From NCBI RefSeq assembly GCF_014641075.1, contig NZ_BMHP01000001.1, positions 2,286,171-2,350,170 of the forward strand: 64,000 nucleotides of DNA. Direction: 5' to 3'. Source of the DNA: Paenibacillus nasutitermitis (GTDB lineage Bacteria > Bacillota > Bacilli > Paenibacillales > Paenibacillaceae). This document shows, piece after piece, positions 28,895 to 39,233 of the stretch (the first letter of the stretch is position 1; every line of letters starts with the position of its first letter). A model generated the notes under the pieces. The model saw only the letters and a program-made list of their open reading frames with translations, was not told the DNA's origin and did not search any database. A program made the position numbers and the translations under genes.

Positions 28895-29205
28895 ATGGTG
28901 TACCAGTTTCAAGTGGGCTTTCCGATTGCCGACGAATATGATGTCGTTGTTCTGGGCGGCGGAGCAGCGGGATGCACGGCGGCGATTCAAGTGGTGCGGG
29001 AAAGCGCTCGAACAGCCCTGATCGAGAAAAACGGCATTCTGGGGGGCACTGCGGTTGTCGCTTCCGTCGATTTTCCAGGACTTTTTCATACATCGGGTGG
29101 GAAATCATCGAAAAAACGGTAGCGCGAGGCGGGGCGAAGCTTCCCGATTTTTCGATTCCTTTGATGATAGATGGCGCCTATTTAGTAACTAGAAAGACGA
29201 GAGCC
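28895..29205 (+). pseudogene. Truncated FAD-dependent oxidoreductase remnant
   Basis: From ATG 28895 (AAGGGG upstream) the frame encodes a Rossmann start, EYDVVVLGGGAAGCTAA, and LGGTAVVASVDFPGLFH. The normal continuation (GWEIIEKTVARGGAKLPDF) occurs in another frame from about 29096, so a deletion with frameshift lies near 29090. The gene ends after about 100 codons at the 3' end of the convergent regulator gene. It is a decayed relative of the oxidoreductase at 20023, though not obviously a recent copy. Confidence 0.75.
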
Positions 29206-29206
29206 C

Positions 29207-30724
29207 CTAAGGTGCCATCTGGCTTCGTTTGTATTCTGTCGGGGTCGATCCGGTCCACTGCTTGAATAACTTGCTGAAATAATAAGGGTCCGGATATCCC
29301 ACCTGCTCAGCGATATCCTTGAATAGCAGCCGGGGATGCTCACGGATCAGTCGCTTGGCCTCTTCTACGCGCAGCTCGATCAGGTAATCGGACGGAGACT
29401 TGTTCTTCTTGCTCTTGAACACGTAGCTCAGATAAGAAGGGTTCAGCTTGAATTTCTCGGAGAGATCGGTTAGGGAGAGAGGAGAAACGAAGTTTTTCTT
29501 CAAGTACGCCTCCAAGTCGGTGAGCCAGTCTGTTTCTTCCGATTGTTCGTTCTCATGGAACAGGTATCCGAATATACGCTTCGCATGCTCCGGCAATTCA
29601 TCCGCATTCGCGGCACCCCACACGGCCTGCTCGATCTCTTCTTCCATGCTTCTGGCAGTTGTCGAACGGATGGGGGGTACAAGACTCGCTTCGAGCGTCT
29701 GAAGGATATGCTGCAACGTGCGAATTCCCGTTATTCTTGGCAAAGCTTCCACACCGGAGGCCGCTAGGAACGATTCGAGCTGCTTCATGAATTCCGTCTT
29801 CTTCTGCTTGCGCAGAAAAGAAAGCAAGTGGTTCAACGAATTCGCAGGCAATTCAATTTTCCTTGGTTCATGAACGGTGTCGTTCGGATTGAGGAGCACG
29901 AAGGAAGGTTGATGAGCGTAATTGTTGAAACTGGCGGCCTTGCGCGCTTTCAAGAGTAATCCCGGAACCTTTGTGATCCAGCCATCTATTGGCGCGAGCA
30001 CGAAAGTTACGGAATCGATACCGGATAAGCGCATCCATATGTTCTCGAGCTCCCGATATCTCATATCAAGAAGCTCGTGCAAGCCGAGAAGGACGATGCA
30101 TTCATTGGCTAAAGACGAAATAGGATATTGCCGCTCCCCTTCCTTGAGCCATACCGAAGAAGCAGACAGCAGCGGTTGTCCGGAGAGGTCGCGCTGCAGT
30201 TCGGGCGGTATCCACGCATACAGCAAGACATAGCCCGAATGATAGAAGTATTCACGGGCTAGAATCTCCGTCTTCGCTTCGTTCTCATAACCTTGCTGTT
30301 TCGGGAAAATCAATTGCTGAATAATTTCCGATTCGATCAGGGATTGATTCTGCATCAGCTTTATTTTGACGGAGGTAAGCAATTCCGCGATGGATTGTTC
30401 CGTCGGAGGCTTCAGTAAATAATCGGTGATGCCTTTGCGGATCGCCATTCTGGCATACTCGAAGTTCTGATAACCACTTAGAATGATGCAGACCATATCG
30501 GGATACTTCTCCCGAACCTTCTCAAGCAATGCGGGTCCGTCCATGATGGGCATACGCAGATCCGTGATCAGTACGTGCGGCTTAATGATGTCCAATTCAA
30601 GAAGAGCCGCTTCCCCGTTATGGTACTCTCCAACAACCTTGAAGTCCGGGTCCGTCCGGGCTATCTTTTCTTTTATGCTGCGGATGATCGGGGGTTCGTC
30701 TTCTACGATGATGATTCGGAACAT
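29207..30724 (-). CDS. YesN-type response regulator with AraC-type DNA-binding domain
   Basis: The 505-residue product has a receiver domain with IVEDE, phospho-acceptor Asp55 in TDLRMPIMDG and Lys105 in YLLKPP. The C-terminal AraC domain includes LSLTDLSEKFKLNPSYLSYVFK and PYYFSKLFKQWTGSTPTEYK. The start chosen is ATG 30724, 11 nt after GAGGAG. An in-frame GTG at 30736 overlaps the kinase stop but sits directly on the Shine-Dalgarno. It would activate the divergent transporter operon starting at 32700. Confidence 0.9.
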   Translation of the reverse strand: MFRIIIVEDEPPIIRSIKEKIARTDPDFKVVGEYHNGEAALLELDIIKPHVLITDLRMPIMDGPALLEKVREKYPDMVCIILSGYQNFEYARMAIRKGITDYLLKPPTEQSIAELLTSVKIKLMQNQSLIESEIIQQLIFPKQQGYENEAKTEILAREYFYHSGYVLLYAWIPPELQRDLSGQPLLSASSVWLKEGERQYPISSLANECIVLLGLHELLDMRYRELENIWMRLSGIDSVTFVLAPIDGWITKVPGLLLKARKAASFNNYAHQPSFVLLNPNDTVHEPRKIELPANSLNHLLSFLRKQKKTEFMKQLESFLAASGVEALPRITGIRTLQHILQTLEASLVPPIRSTTARSMEEEIEQAVWGAANADELPEHAKRIFGYLFHENEQSEETDWLTDLEAYLKKNFVSPLSLTDLSEKFKLNPSYLSYVFKSKKNKSPSDYLIELRVEEAKRLIREHPRLLFKDIAEQVGYPDPYYFSKLFKQWTGSTPTEYKRSQMAP

Positions 30725-30732
30725 GGGTATCG

Positions 30733-32532
30733 TCACTCCTCGATTCGTTGTATAAGAAGCTTGACTTCGGAACCTTCAATCAGATTGCGCAAGGTGAACC
30801 GGACCCGATCGCCCCAGTACATCCGGCATCTCGTCAGTGTATTCTCCATCCCAACGTTACCCAGCCCCCGCGACGTAATGCTCTGAAGCTCGAGCGCCTG
30901 TCCGGAATGAAGCAGATCGATAACACCTTGAATGCGGGCGAGCGCCGCTGGTTCAAAACCGATTCCGTTATCAATAATGGCTATACTCCATTGGTTCGAT
31001 TGGTGGACATCCGCGGGTTCATGTTGAATAACGATCCGAAGCGTCCAAGGCGGCTCGACCTTCAGAAAGCCGTGCGAGAAGCTGTTTTCGAGCAGAGGCT
31101 GCAAGATCAGCTTCGGCACGGATTCGATTTCCAGTGTCGAATCGCATTTCGCCTCGTAATGGAATTGATGCTCGTACCGCAATTTCATGAGCTCAAGATA
31201 GGAGACCGCATGCGTCAACTCCTCTTGCATTTCAACTGGTTCTGCTAAGGAAATGGTGCTGTATCTCATCATTTTAGTAAGCTTGTAGCACATCTGGGCG
31301 ACTTGCGGATCAGCCGATTCTTCCGCCCTTCTGCCGATTGATGATAATGTATTATAGAGAAAATGAGGATTCATCTGCGCGTACAACGCTTGCATCTGGG
31401 CGATATTTTGCCGCTGCTGCAAGTCGATGACTTGATTCATAGAGCTATGAAGGCCTAGAGTCATCTTGACGAAGGTTTCATACAGTTCGTTCACCTCATA
31501 CGAATATTTGAAATCAACGGGTGACAATGCTGTCGGAACATTGTCCAACTCGACCTTGCGGACGAACCGTTGCAGCTTGAGAATGGGGGAAGTAATCGTT
31601 CTTGCGATCCAGTAGGAGAACAGCAATGCCAGCAGCTCTGCCGCGCCGATAATAATATAACTAAGCATGTGCAGTTGGCGGATCGGCTTGAGCAGGACGG
31701 CTTTCGGTTGAAGCAGCGCGATATTTAATCCGGTATACGAGGAATGAGTGAGATTGATAATGTTGGTTTCCCCCGTTTCCGAATGCACGATCTCCGTGCC
31801 GTTAGGATCCCCGTTCGATCGATCCGCATTAAACGGAGTACGGGGGAGTTTATAAGGGTAGAAGATCCTCCCCGCATCATCGTAGATGTAAATACGGGCG
31901 GCGGATTCCGGCGTAATGCCGGCCGTAATCGTCTGTTCCAGCAAGGTATACGGCTGTTGGATTTCAATTATGGTTCTGCTGTTCATGGACCTGGCAATCG
32001 AGAAGACAACCTCTCCCGTCGATTGCCATTCCGTTGGACGAGGCGGAATCAATTGTTTATCCCCGTTCTTCGACAATACCGGTTGGATCCAATCAGCATA
32101 GGAGAAACGGTCGCTAAGACGGGGATATGTATCCCAATTCAAGCCGTAATCAATATAATCGCCGTTTAGATTGAAGATGATAATCCGTTTGGCCGTTAAG
32201 GCCGGACCATTCAAGTTCTGTAGCAATGTCGTTAATTTCAGCAGCTTGACGAAGGTGGGATAGGAATCGTCGAAGTTCGGTTTCGGCGAATCGAAATGGT
32301 TGTTGATGTCCATGTCGTACATGATTTGCGCCGAGATCCGGTCGATATCCTTGTAGATCCGGTCGACGGATGAGCTGAATCGGAAGAGCATTTGCTGGGA
32401 GGCTTCCCTGTTGCGCTCCCAGATAACATTCGAGGTTTGCTGCAAGTAGAGATAGCTTAAGAGTCCGATAATAAGATTCATGCACAACGTGAAAGCAAGA
32501 AAAAGTTTAGTCCGGATACTAAGTCTCCGCAA
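30733..32532 (-). CDS. YesM-type sensor histidine kinase
   Basis: The 599-residue product has a membrane helix at 8-30, an extracellular sensor domain, a second helix near 285-310, HAMP-like region, His_kinase motif NPHFLYNTL (His390) and HATPase motif DNGIGFE. It starts at TTG with GAGGGG 10 nt upstream. It pairs with the response regulator downstream and is divergent from the sugar-binding protein gene, repeating the arrangement of locus 1. Confidence 0.92.
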   Translation of the reverse strand: MRRLSIRTKLFLAFTLCMNLIIGLLSYLYLQQTSNVIWERNREASQQMLFRFSSSVDRIYKDIDRISAQIMYDMDINNHFDSPKPNFDDSYPTFVKLLKLTTLLQNLNGPALTAKRIIIFNLNGDYIDYGLNWDTYPRLSDRFSYADWIQPVLSKNGDKQLIPPRPTEWQSTGEVVFSIARSMNSRTIIEIQQPYTLLEQTITAGITPESAARIYIYDDAGRIFYPYKLPRTPFNADRSNGDPNGTEIVHSETGETNIINLTHSSYTGLNIALLQPKAVLLKPIRQLHMLSYIIIGAAELLALLFSYWIARTITSPILKLQRFVRKVELDNVPTALSPVDFKYSYEVNELYETFVKMTLGLHSSMNQVIDLQQRQNIAQMQALYAQMNPHFLYNTLSSIGRRAEESADPQVAQMCYKLTKMMRYSTISLAEPVEMQEELTHAVSYLELMKLRYEHQFHYEAKCDSTLEIESVPKLILQPLLENSFSHGFLKVEPPWTLRIVIQHEPADVHQSNQWSIAIIDNGIGFEPAALARIQGVIDLLHSGQALELQSITSRGLGNVGMENTLTRCRMYWGDRVRFTLRNLIEGSEVKLLIQRIEE

Positions 32533-32699
32533 GCACCAATCACCCCTCGAAGTCTATTATAGCACGGTTGAATTGAGGCGGATGCAATCTATGGATTTTA
32601 CAAAAGACATCTGGTAATTTTCCATTTGCATTCGGGTGAAAGGGACGTATTGTTATTCGTGTAATCGCAATCATTCAACATACAATGGAGGGTAATGGA
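32533..32699. promoter_or_regulatory. Divergent control region of sugar locus 2
   Basis: These 167 nt separate kinase and binding-protein genes. GGAGGG at 32687-32692 is the binding-protein RBS. No promoter boxes are assigned with confidence. Confidence 0.45.
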
Positions 32700-34058
32700 A
32701 TGAGAAAAGCAAAGCGGATTTGGGTGGTTCTGCTGGCATTACTACTGATGGTTGTCATATCGGCATGCGGCGGGAACAACAACGAGCCACCGGCGGAATC
32801 GAGCGATTCGCAAGCCACGTCAGAATCCACTTCCGAGCCGGCACCGGAAACGGAGCAAGCTTCGGAGACGCCTAAGAACGATCCGGTTACGCTAACGGTC
32901 ATGATGCACGCCGATTGGGCCAAAGGCGGACCCTGGGAAGAAATCATAAAGGGCTACGAAGAGAAAAGCGGCAATAAAGTGGATCTTCAGATCGTCTCGG
33001 ACAACTTCGAGCAATTGGTATTGACGAAGATCGCGACGGAGGATGTTCCGGACGTATTGTTCTTCTTCAGCCAGAGCAGCATGATCAAGAAGCTGAATCC
33101 GGAGAAAAACCTGGTCGATCTGACTAATGAACCGTACATGTCGCGGGTGAATCCGACGATTACGAAGTATTACTTGAACGATGGCGGCAAAATTTACGGA
33201 ATTCCGACAAGCGGAATGAACGTATCCGGCGTTCTCTACAATAAGAAAGTATTTGCCGATCTGGGGCTGGCGGTTCCGCAAACCTACGACGAGCTGCTGG
33301 CGATCAGCGAGCAAATCAAGGCGGCCGGCATTACGCCGTTCTATGAAGCGGGCAAAGACGGTTGGCCGTTGCAGGTGTTCTCCTTCAGCGGATTCGCCAA
33401 CGTATTGGATAAACAGCCGGACCTGATGGAAAAGCTGAATTCCCATCAGATCACGCTGGACCAAATCCCGGAATTCATCGATATGCTGCAGAAGCAAGTG
33501 GATATCGTGAACAAAGGCTACGTGAACAAGAATATATTCTCGGGCACTTATGATCTTTCCCTTGACGAGCTCGCGACGGGTAAATCGGCCATGGTTGTGA
33601 ATGCGGACTGGGCATTGCCGACGCTGTTGGCCAAGTACCCAGATGCACAAGTCGGAATGTTTCCGCAGCCATTCGAAGCGGGGAGCTTCGTCGGAATTTC
33701 CGATCCACAAGCCGCATATACGTTCAAAGCTTCGAAGAAAGTGGAGCAAGCCAAGCAATTGCTGACGTATTTAGCGGAACCGGAAACGTTGAAGAAGTAC
33801 TACGATGCAGCCAAAACAATGCCGAGCTGGCTGGAAGTTGATGCGGAGTTAAACGAAGGTACGGCGGATCTGAAGCCGATCGTGGACGCGGGGAAAGCCG
33901 CGCCATTCTTCAATGGCTTAACGACGGTGCCGATCGGTGACTTTGCCAAAGAATTGCAGTCCTTGTATGGCGGTGACAAGACACCTGTCGAAGTCGCGAA
34001 GGCGTTGCAGAAGAATTTGGATACGGCTGCCAAGGCCGCGGGTCTGTCGGGTTGGTAA
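32700..34058 (+). CDS. Sugar ABC transporter substrate-binding lipoprotein
   Basis: The product is about 452 residues. The signal peptide has lipobox VISAC (Cys23), followed by a Ser/Glu-rich linker and a family 1 solute-binding domain (LTVMMHADWAKGGPW, then ITPFYEAGKDGWP). The start is ATG 32700 behind GGAGGG; an ATG at 32685 overlaps that RBS. It delivers a sugar to the two permeases that follow. Confidence 0.93.
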   Translation: MRKAKRIWVVLLALLLMVVISACGGNNNEPPAESSDSQATSESTSEPAPETEQASETPKNDPVTLTVMMHADWAKGGPWEEIIKGYEEKSGNKVDLQIVSDNFEQLVLTKIATEDVPDVLFFFSQSSMIKKLNPEKNLVDLTNEPYMSRVNPTITKYYLNDGGKIYGIPTSGMNVSGVLYNKKVFADLGLAVPQTYDELLAISEQIKAAGITPFYEAGKDGWPLQVFSFSGFANVLDKQPDLMEKLNSHQITLDQIPEFIDMLQKQVDIVNKGYVNKNIFSGTYDLSLDELATGKSAMVVNADWALPTLLAKYPDAQVGMFPQPFEAGSFVGISDPQAAYTFKASKKVEQAKQLLTYLAEPETLKKYYDAAKTMPSWLEVDAELNEGTADLKPIVDAGKAAPFFNGLTTVPIGDFAKELQSLYGGDKTPVEVAKALQKNLDTAAKAAGLSGW

Positions 34059-34160
34059 ACGGAATTCGGACGTTTAATAGGCGCTTGCGAGGTTGCAATA
34101 GGCAATAGTAACAGCCTCATGTAGAGAAAGTATTTTACGGGCAGGAGGTAAGAGTAAATC

Positions 34161-35030
34161 ATGCACATCAGGAAGATGTATCCTCTATGGCTTCTGCTGC
34201 CAGTGTTATTGATTTATGGATCGCTGTACATCTTTCCGACGCTTTCCGGGTTTTATTATTCCGTGACGGATTGGAACATTTACAAGGAAAGTATCCAGTT
34301 CGTAGGTATTCAGCAGTACAAGGATCTCTTTGCAGCCGGGGATTTGATGAATGCCATGAAACACACCGTTATATACGCGGTTATCGTTACGATCATGCAG
34401 AACGGGCTGGGCCTCGGCCTAGCCCTCGTTCTGACAAGCCGAATCGCCGGACGGAACTGGTTTCGGACGATTTTCTTCTTGCCTTGTGTCCTGAGCACAT
34501 TGATCATCGGGTACGTCTTCTCTGCGATCTATCAGCCGGAGGGCATCCTTAACGAGTTTCTCAGGTTTCTAGGCTTGGACTTCATGACGACGGATTGGCT
34601 CGGCAACGCGGACGTTGCGTTATACTCCATCTCTGCGGCCAACATCTGGCAATATTCCGGATTTACGATGGCTATTTATATTGCCGGAATTCTCATGATT
34701 CCCAAAGAATTGACCGAAGCGTCAATCATCGACGGCAGCAGCTATTTCAAACGAGTCAGGCACGTGATTTTCCCATTGCTGGCCCCCTCCTTTACGATTA
34801 ATGTGATCTTAAGCTTGATCGGCTCGCTCAAAGTGTTCGACACTGTATTCGCTTTAACCAGCGGCGGTCCGGGAGATGCGACGGAAGTCGTTAATACGTA
34901 TATATTCGATCAGTTCTCGGACGGCATGTATGCCTACGGAACCGCGGCGAATGTTTGCTTGTTTATCGTTATAGCCGTTATCTCGTTCGCGGCCTTGTCC
35001 GTATTGCGCAAGCGGGAGGTGCAACTATGA
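34161..35030 (+). CDS. Sugar ABC transporter permease (MalF/UgpA type)
   Basis: The 289-residue permease has six predicted helices and the EAA loop ELTEASIIDGSSYFKRVRHVIFPLL. RBS GGAGGT lies at 34144. The stop overlaps the next start as ATGA, so the two subunits are co-translated. Confidence 0.93.
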   Translation: MHIRKMYPLWLLLPVLLIYGSLYIFPTLSGFYYSVTDWNIYKESIQFVGIQQYKDLFAAGDLMNAMKHTVIYAVIVTIMQNGLGLGLALVLTSRIAGRNWFRTIFFLPCVLSTLIIGYVFSAIYQPEGILNEFLRFLGLDFMTTDWLGNADVALYSISAANIWQYSGFTMAIYIAGILMIPKELTEASIIDGSSYFKRVRHVIFPLLAPSFTINVILSLIGSLKVFDTVFALTSGGPGDATEVVNTYIFDQFSDGMYAYGTAANVCLFIVIAVISFAALSVLRKREVQL

Positions 35031-35848
35031 CAACCCGAACCATATTTCCGTATCTTAAGTTCGTGATCATGGGTTTGCTGAGCTTGCTGATCATTATCCC
35101 GCTTCTCTTCATCTTGCTAAGCTCAGTGAAAACGGCGCAAGAGGCGGCACTTATGACGTTAGCGCTTCCGAGCGAATGGAAATGGAGCAACTTCACAGTC
35201 GTATTCGAGCAAGGGAAAATGCTTCGCGGACTGACGAACAGCGCCATCGTAACGGGAGGTTCCGTGCTCCTGACGATCGCGATCGGAGTGCTTGCAGCGT
35301 TCATCCTCGCGCGGCGCTCGGGTAAATTCATGATCTTCGTATATCTCTTGTTCGTTGCCGGGCTCATTGCGCCTCCATCGATTATTCCGACGATTAAATT
35401 TCTGCAGATGATTCATTTGAACAATCAATTCGTCGGGGTCATCCTCCTGTACGCCGCTCTGCATTCGCCGTTCATTATTCTGATGATGACGGGCTTCGTC
35501 AAGTCGATACCGAAGGAGATCGACGAATCCGCCTTCGTGGACGGCTCCAGAGGACTGGGCTTATTCATCCGAATCATCTTCCCCTTGCTCCTGCCGTCGA
35601 TTACGACGGCGACCGTGTTCGTGTTCCTGGGTGTCTGGAACGATTTCCAATGGCCGCTTTATTTGCTCGGCAATTCGGAGAAATGGACGATTCCGATGTC
35701 CGTCTATATGTTTAAGTCGAAATTCGGCACCGATTGGAACTATGTCTTCGCCGATCTGATTATTGCGATGCTGCCTGTTCTGCTCGTCTATTCGGTTGCC
35801 CAGAAGTTCATTATCGAAGAGATGACGGCGGGAGCAATCAAAGGGTAA
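35027..35848 (+). CDS. Sugar ABC transporter permease (MalG/UgpE type)
   Basis: The 273-residue permease has the EAA loop EIDESAFVDGSRGLGLFIRIIFPLLLPS and the C-terminal MTAGAIKG tail of MalG-type subunits. The start is ATG 35027 (4-nt overlap with the previous gene, GGAGG 8 nt before). The longer open frame from 34955 is not used. Confidence 0.93.
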   Translation: MTTRTIFPYLKFVIMGLLSLLIIIPLLFILLSSVKTAQEAALMTLALPSEWKWSNFTVVFEQGKMLRGLTNSAIVTGGSVLLTIAIGVLAAFILARRSGKFMIFVYLLFVAGLIAPPSIIPTIKFLQMIHLNNQFVGVILLYAALHSPFIILMMTGFVKSIPKEIDESAFVDGSRGLGLFIRIIFPLLLPSITTATVFVFLGVWNDFQWPLYLLGNSEKWTIPMSVYMFKSKFGTDWNYVFADLIIAMLPVLLVYSVAQKFIIEEMTAGAIKG

Positions 35849-35934
35849 AGGGATACGATATTTAAGACCAGAATAGAATGGTCTGCCGGTCGGTTGCCCG
35901 CCTTCCCCTAGGGGGGCTAGTCGGGTACCGGCCT

Positions 35935-36060
35935 TTAGCCCGTTTCCGGATTCAGGGTCAGGTGCCGAAGCATGAAATCCCGGTAGGCTTTCGCCAATTC
36001 ATCCTCGCCGCCTGCCACCCAGGCGGCCTGCAGCCATACCGTACGGTAAGGCTTCGACGG
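35935..36060 (-). pseudogene. Minus-strand C-terminal gene remnant
   Basis: The reverse strand has a protein-like frame (YRTVWLQAAWVAGGEDELAKAY and on to HLTLNPETG) ending at a stop 35935-35937. It abuts a plus-strand remnant at about 36060, where both end abruptly. The family is not recognised. Confidence 0.35.
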
Positions 36061-36063
36061 ATG

Positions 36064-36422
36064 GCATCTGGGGCGACTTGCCGGCTGTCTCGGAAGAAGG
36101 CCGAAGCTTCTTCGGCTACGTGTTATCCCTTTATAAGCAAGTCAGAGACGACATAACGGAGAGTTATCCGGTGCGCGAAGGTGAAACGGGGAGCGCGCTG
36201 GAAGTTCACGAGAAGCTGTCGTCCCGCAGCGGTAATGGGGCAGTCGCCTTATTTTCATCCACGGCAGGCACTTACCGCTATGTCACCAAGAGTAAACCGG
36301 ATCAACGGTTGTGGCATACCGATAGCGTTGCCGCGACCTTCGACCGTGAGGGTCATGCGGTTATCGAGGTTTCGTTCCGTGAACCCAGTGCCTGGGTCAT
36401 TCTGTTTGGTGTAGACGTTTGA
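36064..36422 (+). pseudogene. C-terminal remnant of a glycoside hydrolase-like protein
   Basis: An open frame of about 119 codons (WGDLPAVSEEGRSFFGYVL and on to SAWVILFGVDV) ends at TGA 36420-36422 without any plausible start. The end resembles the C-terminal beta domain of large glycosidases. The upstream sequence belongs to a minus-strand remnant, so the 5' part is lost. Between 35849 and 36582 no intact gene is found. Confidence 0.5.
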
Positions 36423-36436
36423 TCGATAAAATTTAC

Positions 36437-36465
36437 AAATCCCGATCTGGGGATTTTCCATTTTC
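36437..36465 (+). terminator. Weak intrinsic terminator
   Basis: AAATCCC and GGGATTT pair across a six-base loop, followed by a T-rich tail, just after the remnant stop. Confidence 0.5.
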
Positions 36466-36582
36466 TTTCAAGGAAGATGGACGTATCTTTGAATAGCGTA
36501 AGCGCTTTCGTGATGAAGCTTCTGGACCGCCGGGAATCGCGAGCCCGATCCGTGCCGGGAATCCAATGAAGGAGGAATCGTA

Positions 36583-39155
36583 ATGATCAGAAAGCTTTGC
36601 AGCTGGACATTGTCATTCGTTCTGGTATTTAGCGTGTCCGTGATCGTATTGCCGGGGCTGGGCGCTTTTGCAGCGGGGAATGCTTTCGAGGATTCGTTCT
36701 CAGGGGGTAGCGGGAGCTGGAAGCCGCTATCGGGCAGTTGGTCGGCGGCTAATGGTGAATACGTCCAGAGCGCGACGGCGAACTCAACGTACTGGACCGC
36801 GATCAAGGACAAGCGTTGGGGCGACGCCACTTATGAATTCGATATGAAGTTGCTGAACAACGGCGGCAGCAATCTGAGCTGGGCGGGTTTTCAATTCAAG
36901 AAGATGCTTCAGGATGACGGACCGTTCGACAGCGGTTTCATGCTTTACGTCAGGGCGAACGGGACCATCGAGCTGTATAAGGTGAACAAGGTTCTTGATT
37001 CTGCGGCTACGGGGCTTAGCTTCACGACGTCCCGCCATGTGAAAATCGTGAATAACGCTCACAATATCAAGGTGTACGTAAATAACGAGGCGACTCCGCG
37101 AATCGACTACACGGATAAGACATTCGCCAGCGGGTATTCGGGTCTGGCCGCCAGCACGAGCAGCTGGAGCTTTGATAACGTCTCCGTGAAGGGCGGCGAC
37201 CTGCCTTACACGATCCATGTCGGGAATGAGAACTTGTTGTATACAGATGCCCAGATGCCCAGATGCCCATTACGATGGATGCCTCCTTCGCCACGATGAA
37301 GGAAAACGACAATACGCTGCATTACTACCACGGCCCTTTTTTGCAGCATTTCAAGGGACCGGCAGATAACCCGCTTCAGACGTATGTGACGCCAGGCGGA
37401 AACCTGATCGACGAGAACGGGCACGACGCGGCTTGGGCCACATACCATATCTGGATCATGAATTTCTATGAGATCGGACCGGGCGAGCTGATCGGGTTCA
37501 CGCATAACGAGAGCTGGCCGGCGTCCCAACCGACAGGGCTTCCTTACTTCAGTCTTGGCGTAGCGTATTCCAACAATAACGGCGCCACCTGGGAATATTG
37601 CGGGGAAATATTAAAGCCGAAGAACGTAAGGTTAAACGTGGGAGGCGTTCCCTACGTGATTTCGGGCAATGACTTCTACCTGTATTACAACGATGGCATA
37701 TATGGCGAGAATGACGGCATGGGTTATCCGCGGCATGTCTCGGTAGCGAAGGCCAACATCCAAGATGTCATTACCGCGGCAAGAAACCACCAGAATGCGA
37801 CATGGACCAAATATGTGAACGGCAGCTGGAGCGGCAACGCGATGACGGGACTCGGAAGCGCGATTATCGATAATACTTATATCAAGGAAGATACCCATTC
37901 CGACGCCGTCTATAATACGGCGATCAACAAGTATCTGATGACAATTCAGACGCACGATTCCAGCAGATTGAACTTATACTCTTCTTCGGATGGAGTGACT
38001 TGGAGCATGGAGGCTAACGTGGACGCGATGTCTCCGGGATCGGTCATGCAGCCATACTCCACCTTTGCCGATTATGTCGGCGGGACGAGTGACGGAAGAG
38101 AGGTGGATGGCGAATTCTCTATCATCTATCCACGGAAGAACTGGAACAACTACAATGAAGATAACTTGTTCCAAAGACAGGTTACGATCACGACGAACCA
38201 GGCGGACAAATACTCCGCATCCGGCGGATTCAGCCAGACGCAAGGAACGAACCAATGGTCTTACGAGCAATGGAATGGTACGGTCTATAGCAATATGACT
38301 TGGGATTCGGGCAACGTCAGATGGAACGGCGCGCAGAGCAACGTTCTCGTCGGAGGCGGATGGCAGCATCCCGACACGAACGATTCCGTGCGGACGTGGA
38401 CTGCTCCGAAAGCTGGCGTAGTCAATGTTGCGGGTATCGCGAAGAAAGGGGACAATTCCGGCGGCGGGGATGGCGTTAACGTCAAGATACTGAAGAATGG
38501 CTCGCAGATTTGGCCAGTGAGCGGATGGCAAGCGATTGGCAGCAACGACTTCAACGGCTACGCGCACAATCTAACGGTTAGTGTTGTCCAGAACGACAAG
38601 CTGCGCTTTATCGTAAACAAGGGTGGATCGTTCAGCTTCGATACGACGTTCTGGGATCCGACTATTGCGTACGACACGTATTCCGCCTCAAGCGGTTACA
38701 GCACGACGACGCAAGGCGCGAACCAGTGGCACTACAAGCAATGGAACGGCACTACTTACAGCGATATGACATGGGATGCCGCCAACAGCCGTTGGAAAGG
38801 CGCGCAAACTTACGTGCTGATCGGCAACAACTGGCAGCACCCGGATACGAACGATTCGGCAAGAGCCTGGATGGCACCGAAAGCGGGTAAGATCCGGATT
38901 ACGGGCATCGCCAAGAAGGAGGCTGGCAGCTCAAACGGCGACGGCGTCAACCTTAGAATCATGAAGAATGGAACGCAGGTATGGCCAAGCAGCGGCTGGA
39001 AATCACTTGCCTACAACGATTTCACCGGAATCTCCCATGATATCGCGATAACCGTCGCGGCGGATGATTATATTTATTTCGTCGTGAACAAGAAAAGCAA
39101 TATTACCGCGGACGGAACAGTATGGGATCCGTTAATTCGTTATACCGGTCTGTAA
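36583..39155 (+). pseudogene. Secreted beta-propeller-like hydrolase with tandem C-terminal modules, frameshifted by an 8-bp repeat
   Basis: The first frame (36583-37299) encodes a signal peptide (cleaved near AFAAG) and a concanavalin-like domain (DSFSGGSGSWKPLSG, then SGLAASTSSWSFDNV). The second (from about 37263 to 39155) encodes a propeller-like domain (SLGVAYSNNNGATWEYCG) and two near-identical modules of about 145 residues, each with NGTxYS-MTWD, WQHPDTNDS and GDGVN motifs. Removing one of three 8-nt units at 37244-37267 restores a single frame of 854 residues. The upstream RBS is GAAGGAGG. It is probably the degradative enzyme of sugar locus 2. Substrate unknown. Confidence 0.75.
37244..37267 (+). 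repeat. Three tandem copies of CAGATGCC inside the coding sequence
   Basis: Units lie at 37244-37251, 37252-37259 and 37260-37267. A unit of eight changes the reading frame with each copy gained or lost; two copies would put the upstream and downstream frames in register. Confidence 0.85.
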
Positions 39156-39184
39156 ATGAGTTAGCCGATTTGCCTGATTTGCAG

Positions 39185-39233
39185 AAAAAAGCCGTCCCCA
39201 GCTGATTAGCGTTAAGAGGGACGGCTTTTTTTG
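39185..39233 (+). terminator. Intrinsic terminator of sugar locus 2
   Basis: AAAAGCCGTCCC pairs with GGGACGGCTTTTTTT, a strong hairpin with a T7 tail after the secreted hydrolase gene. Confidence 0.85.
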
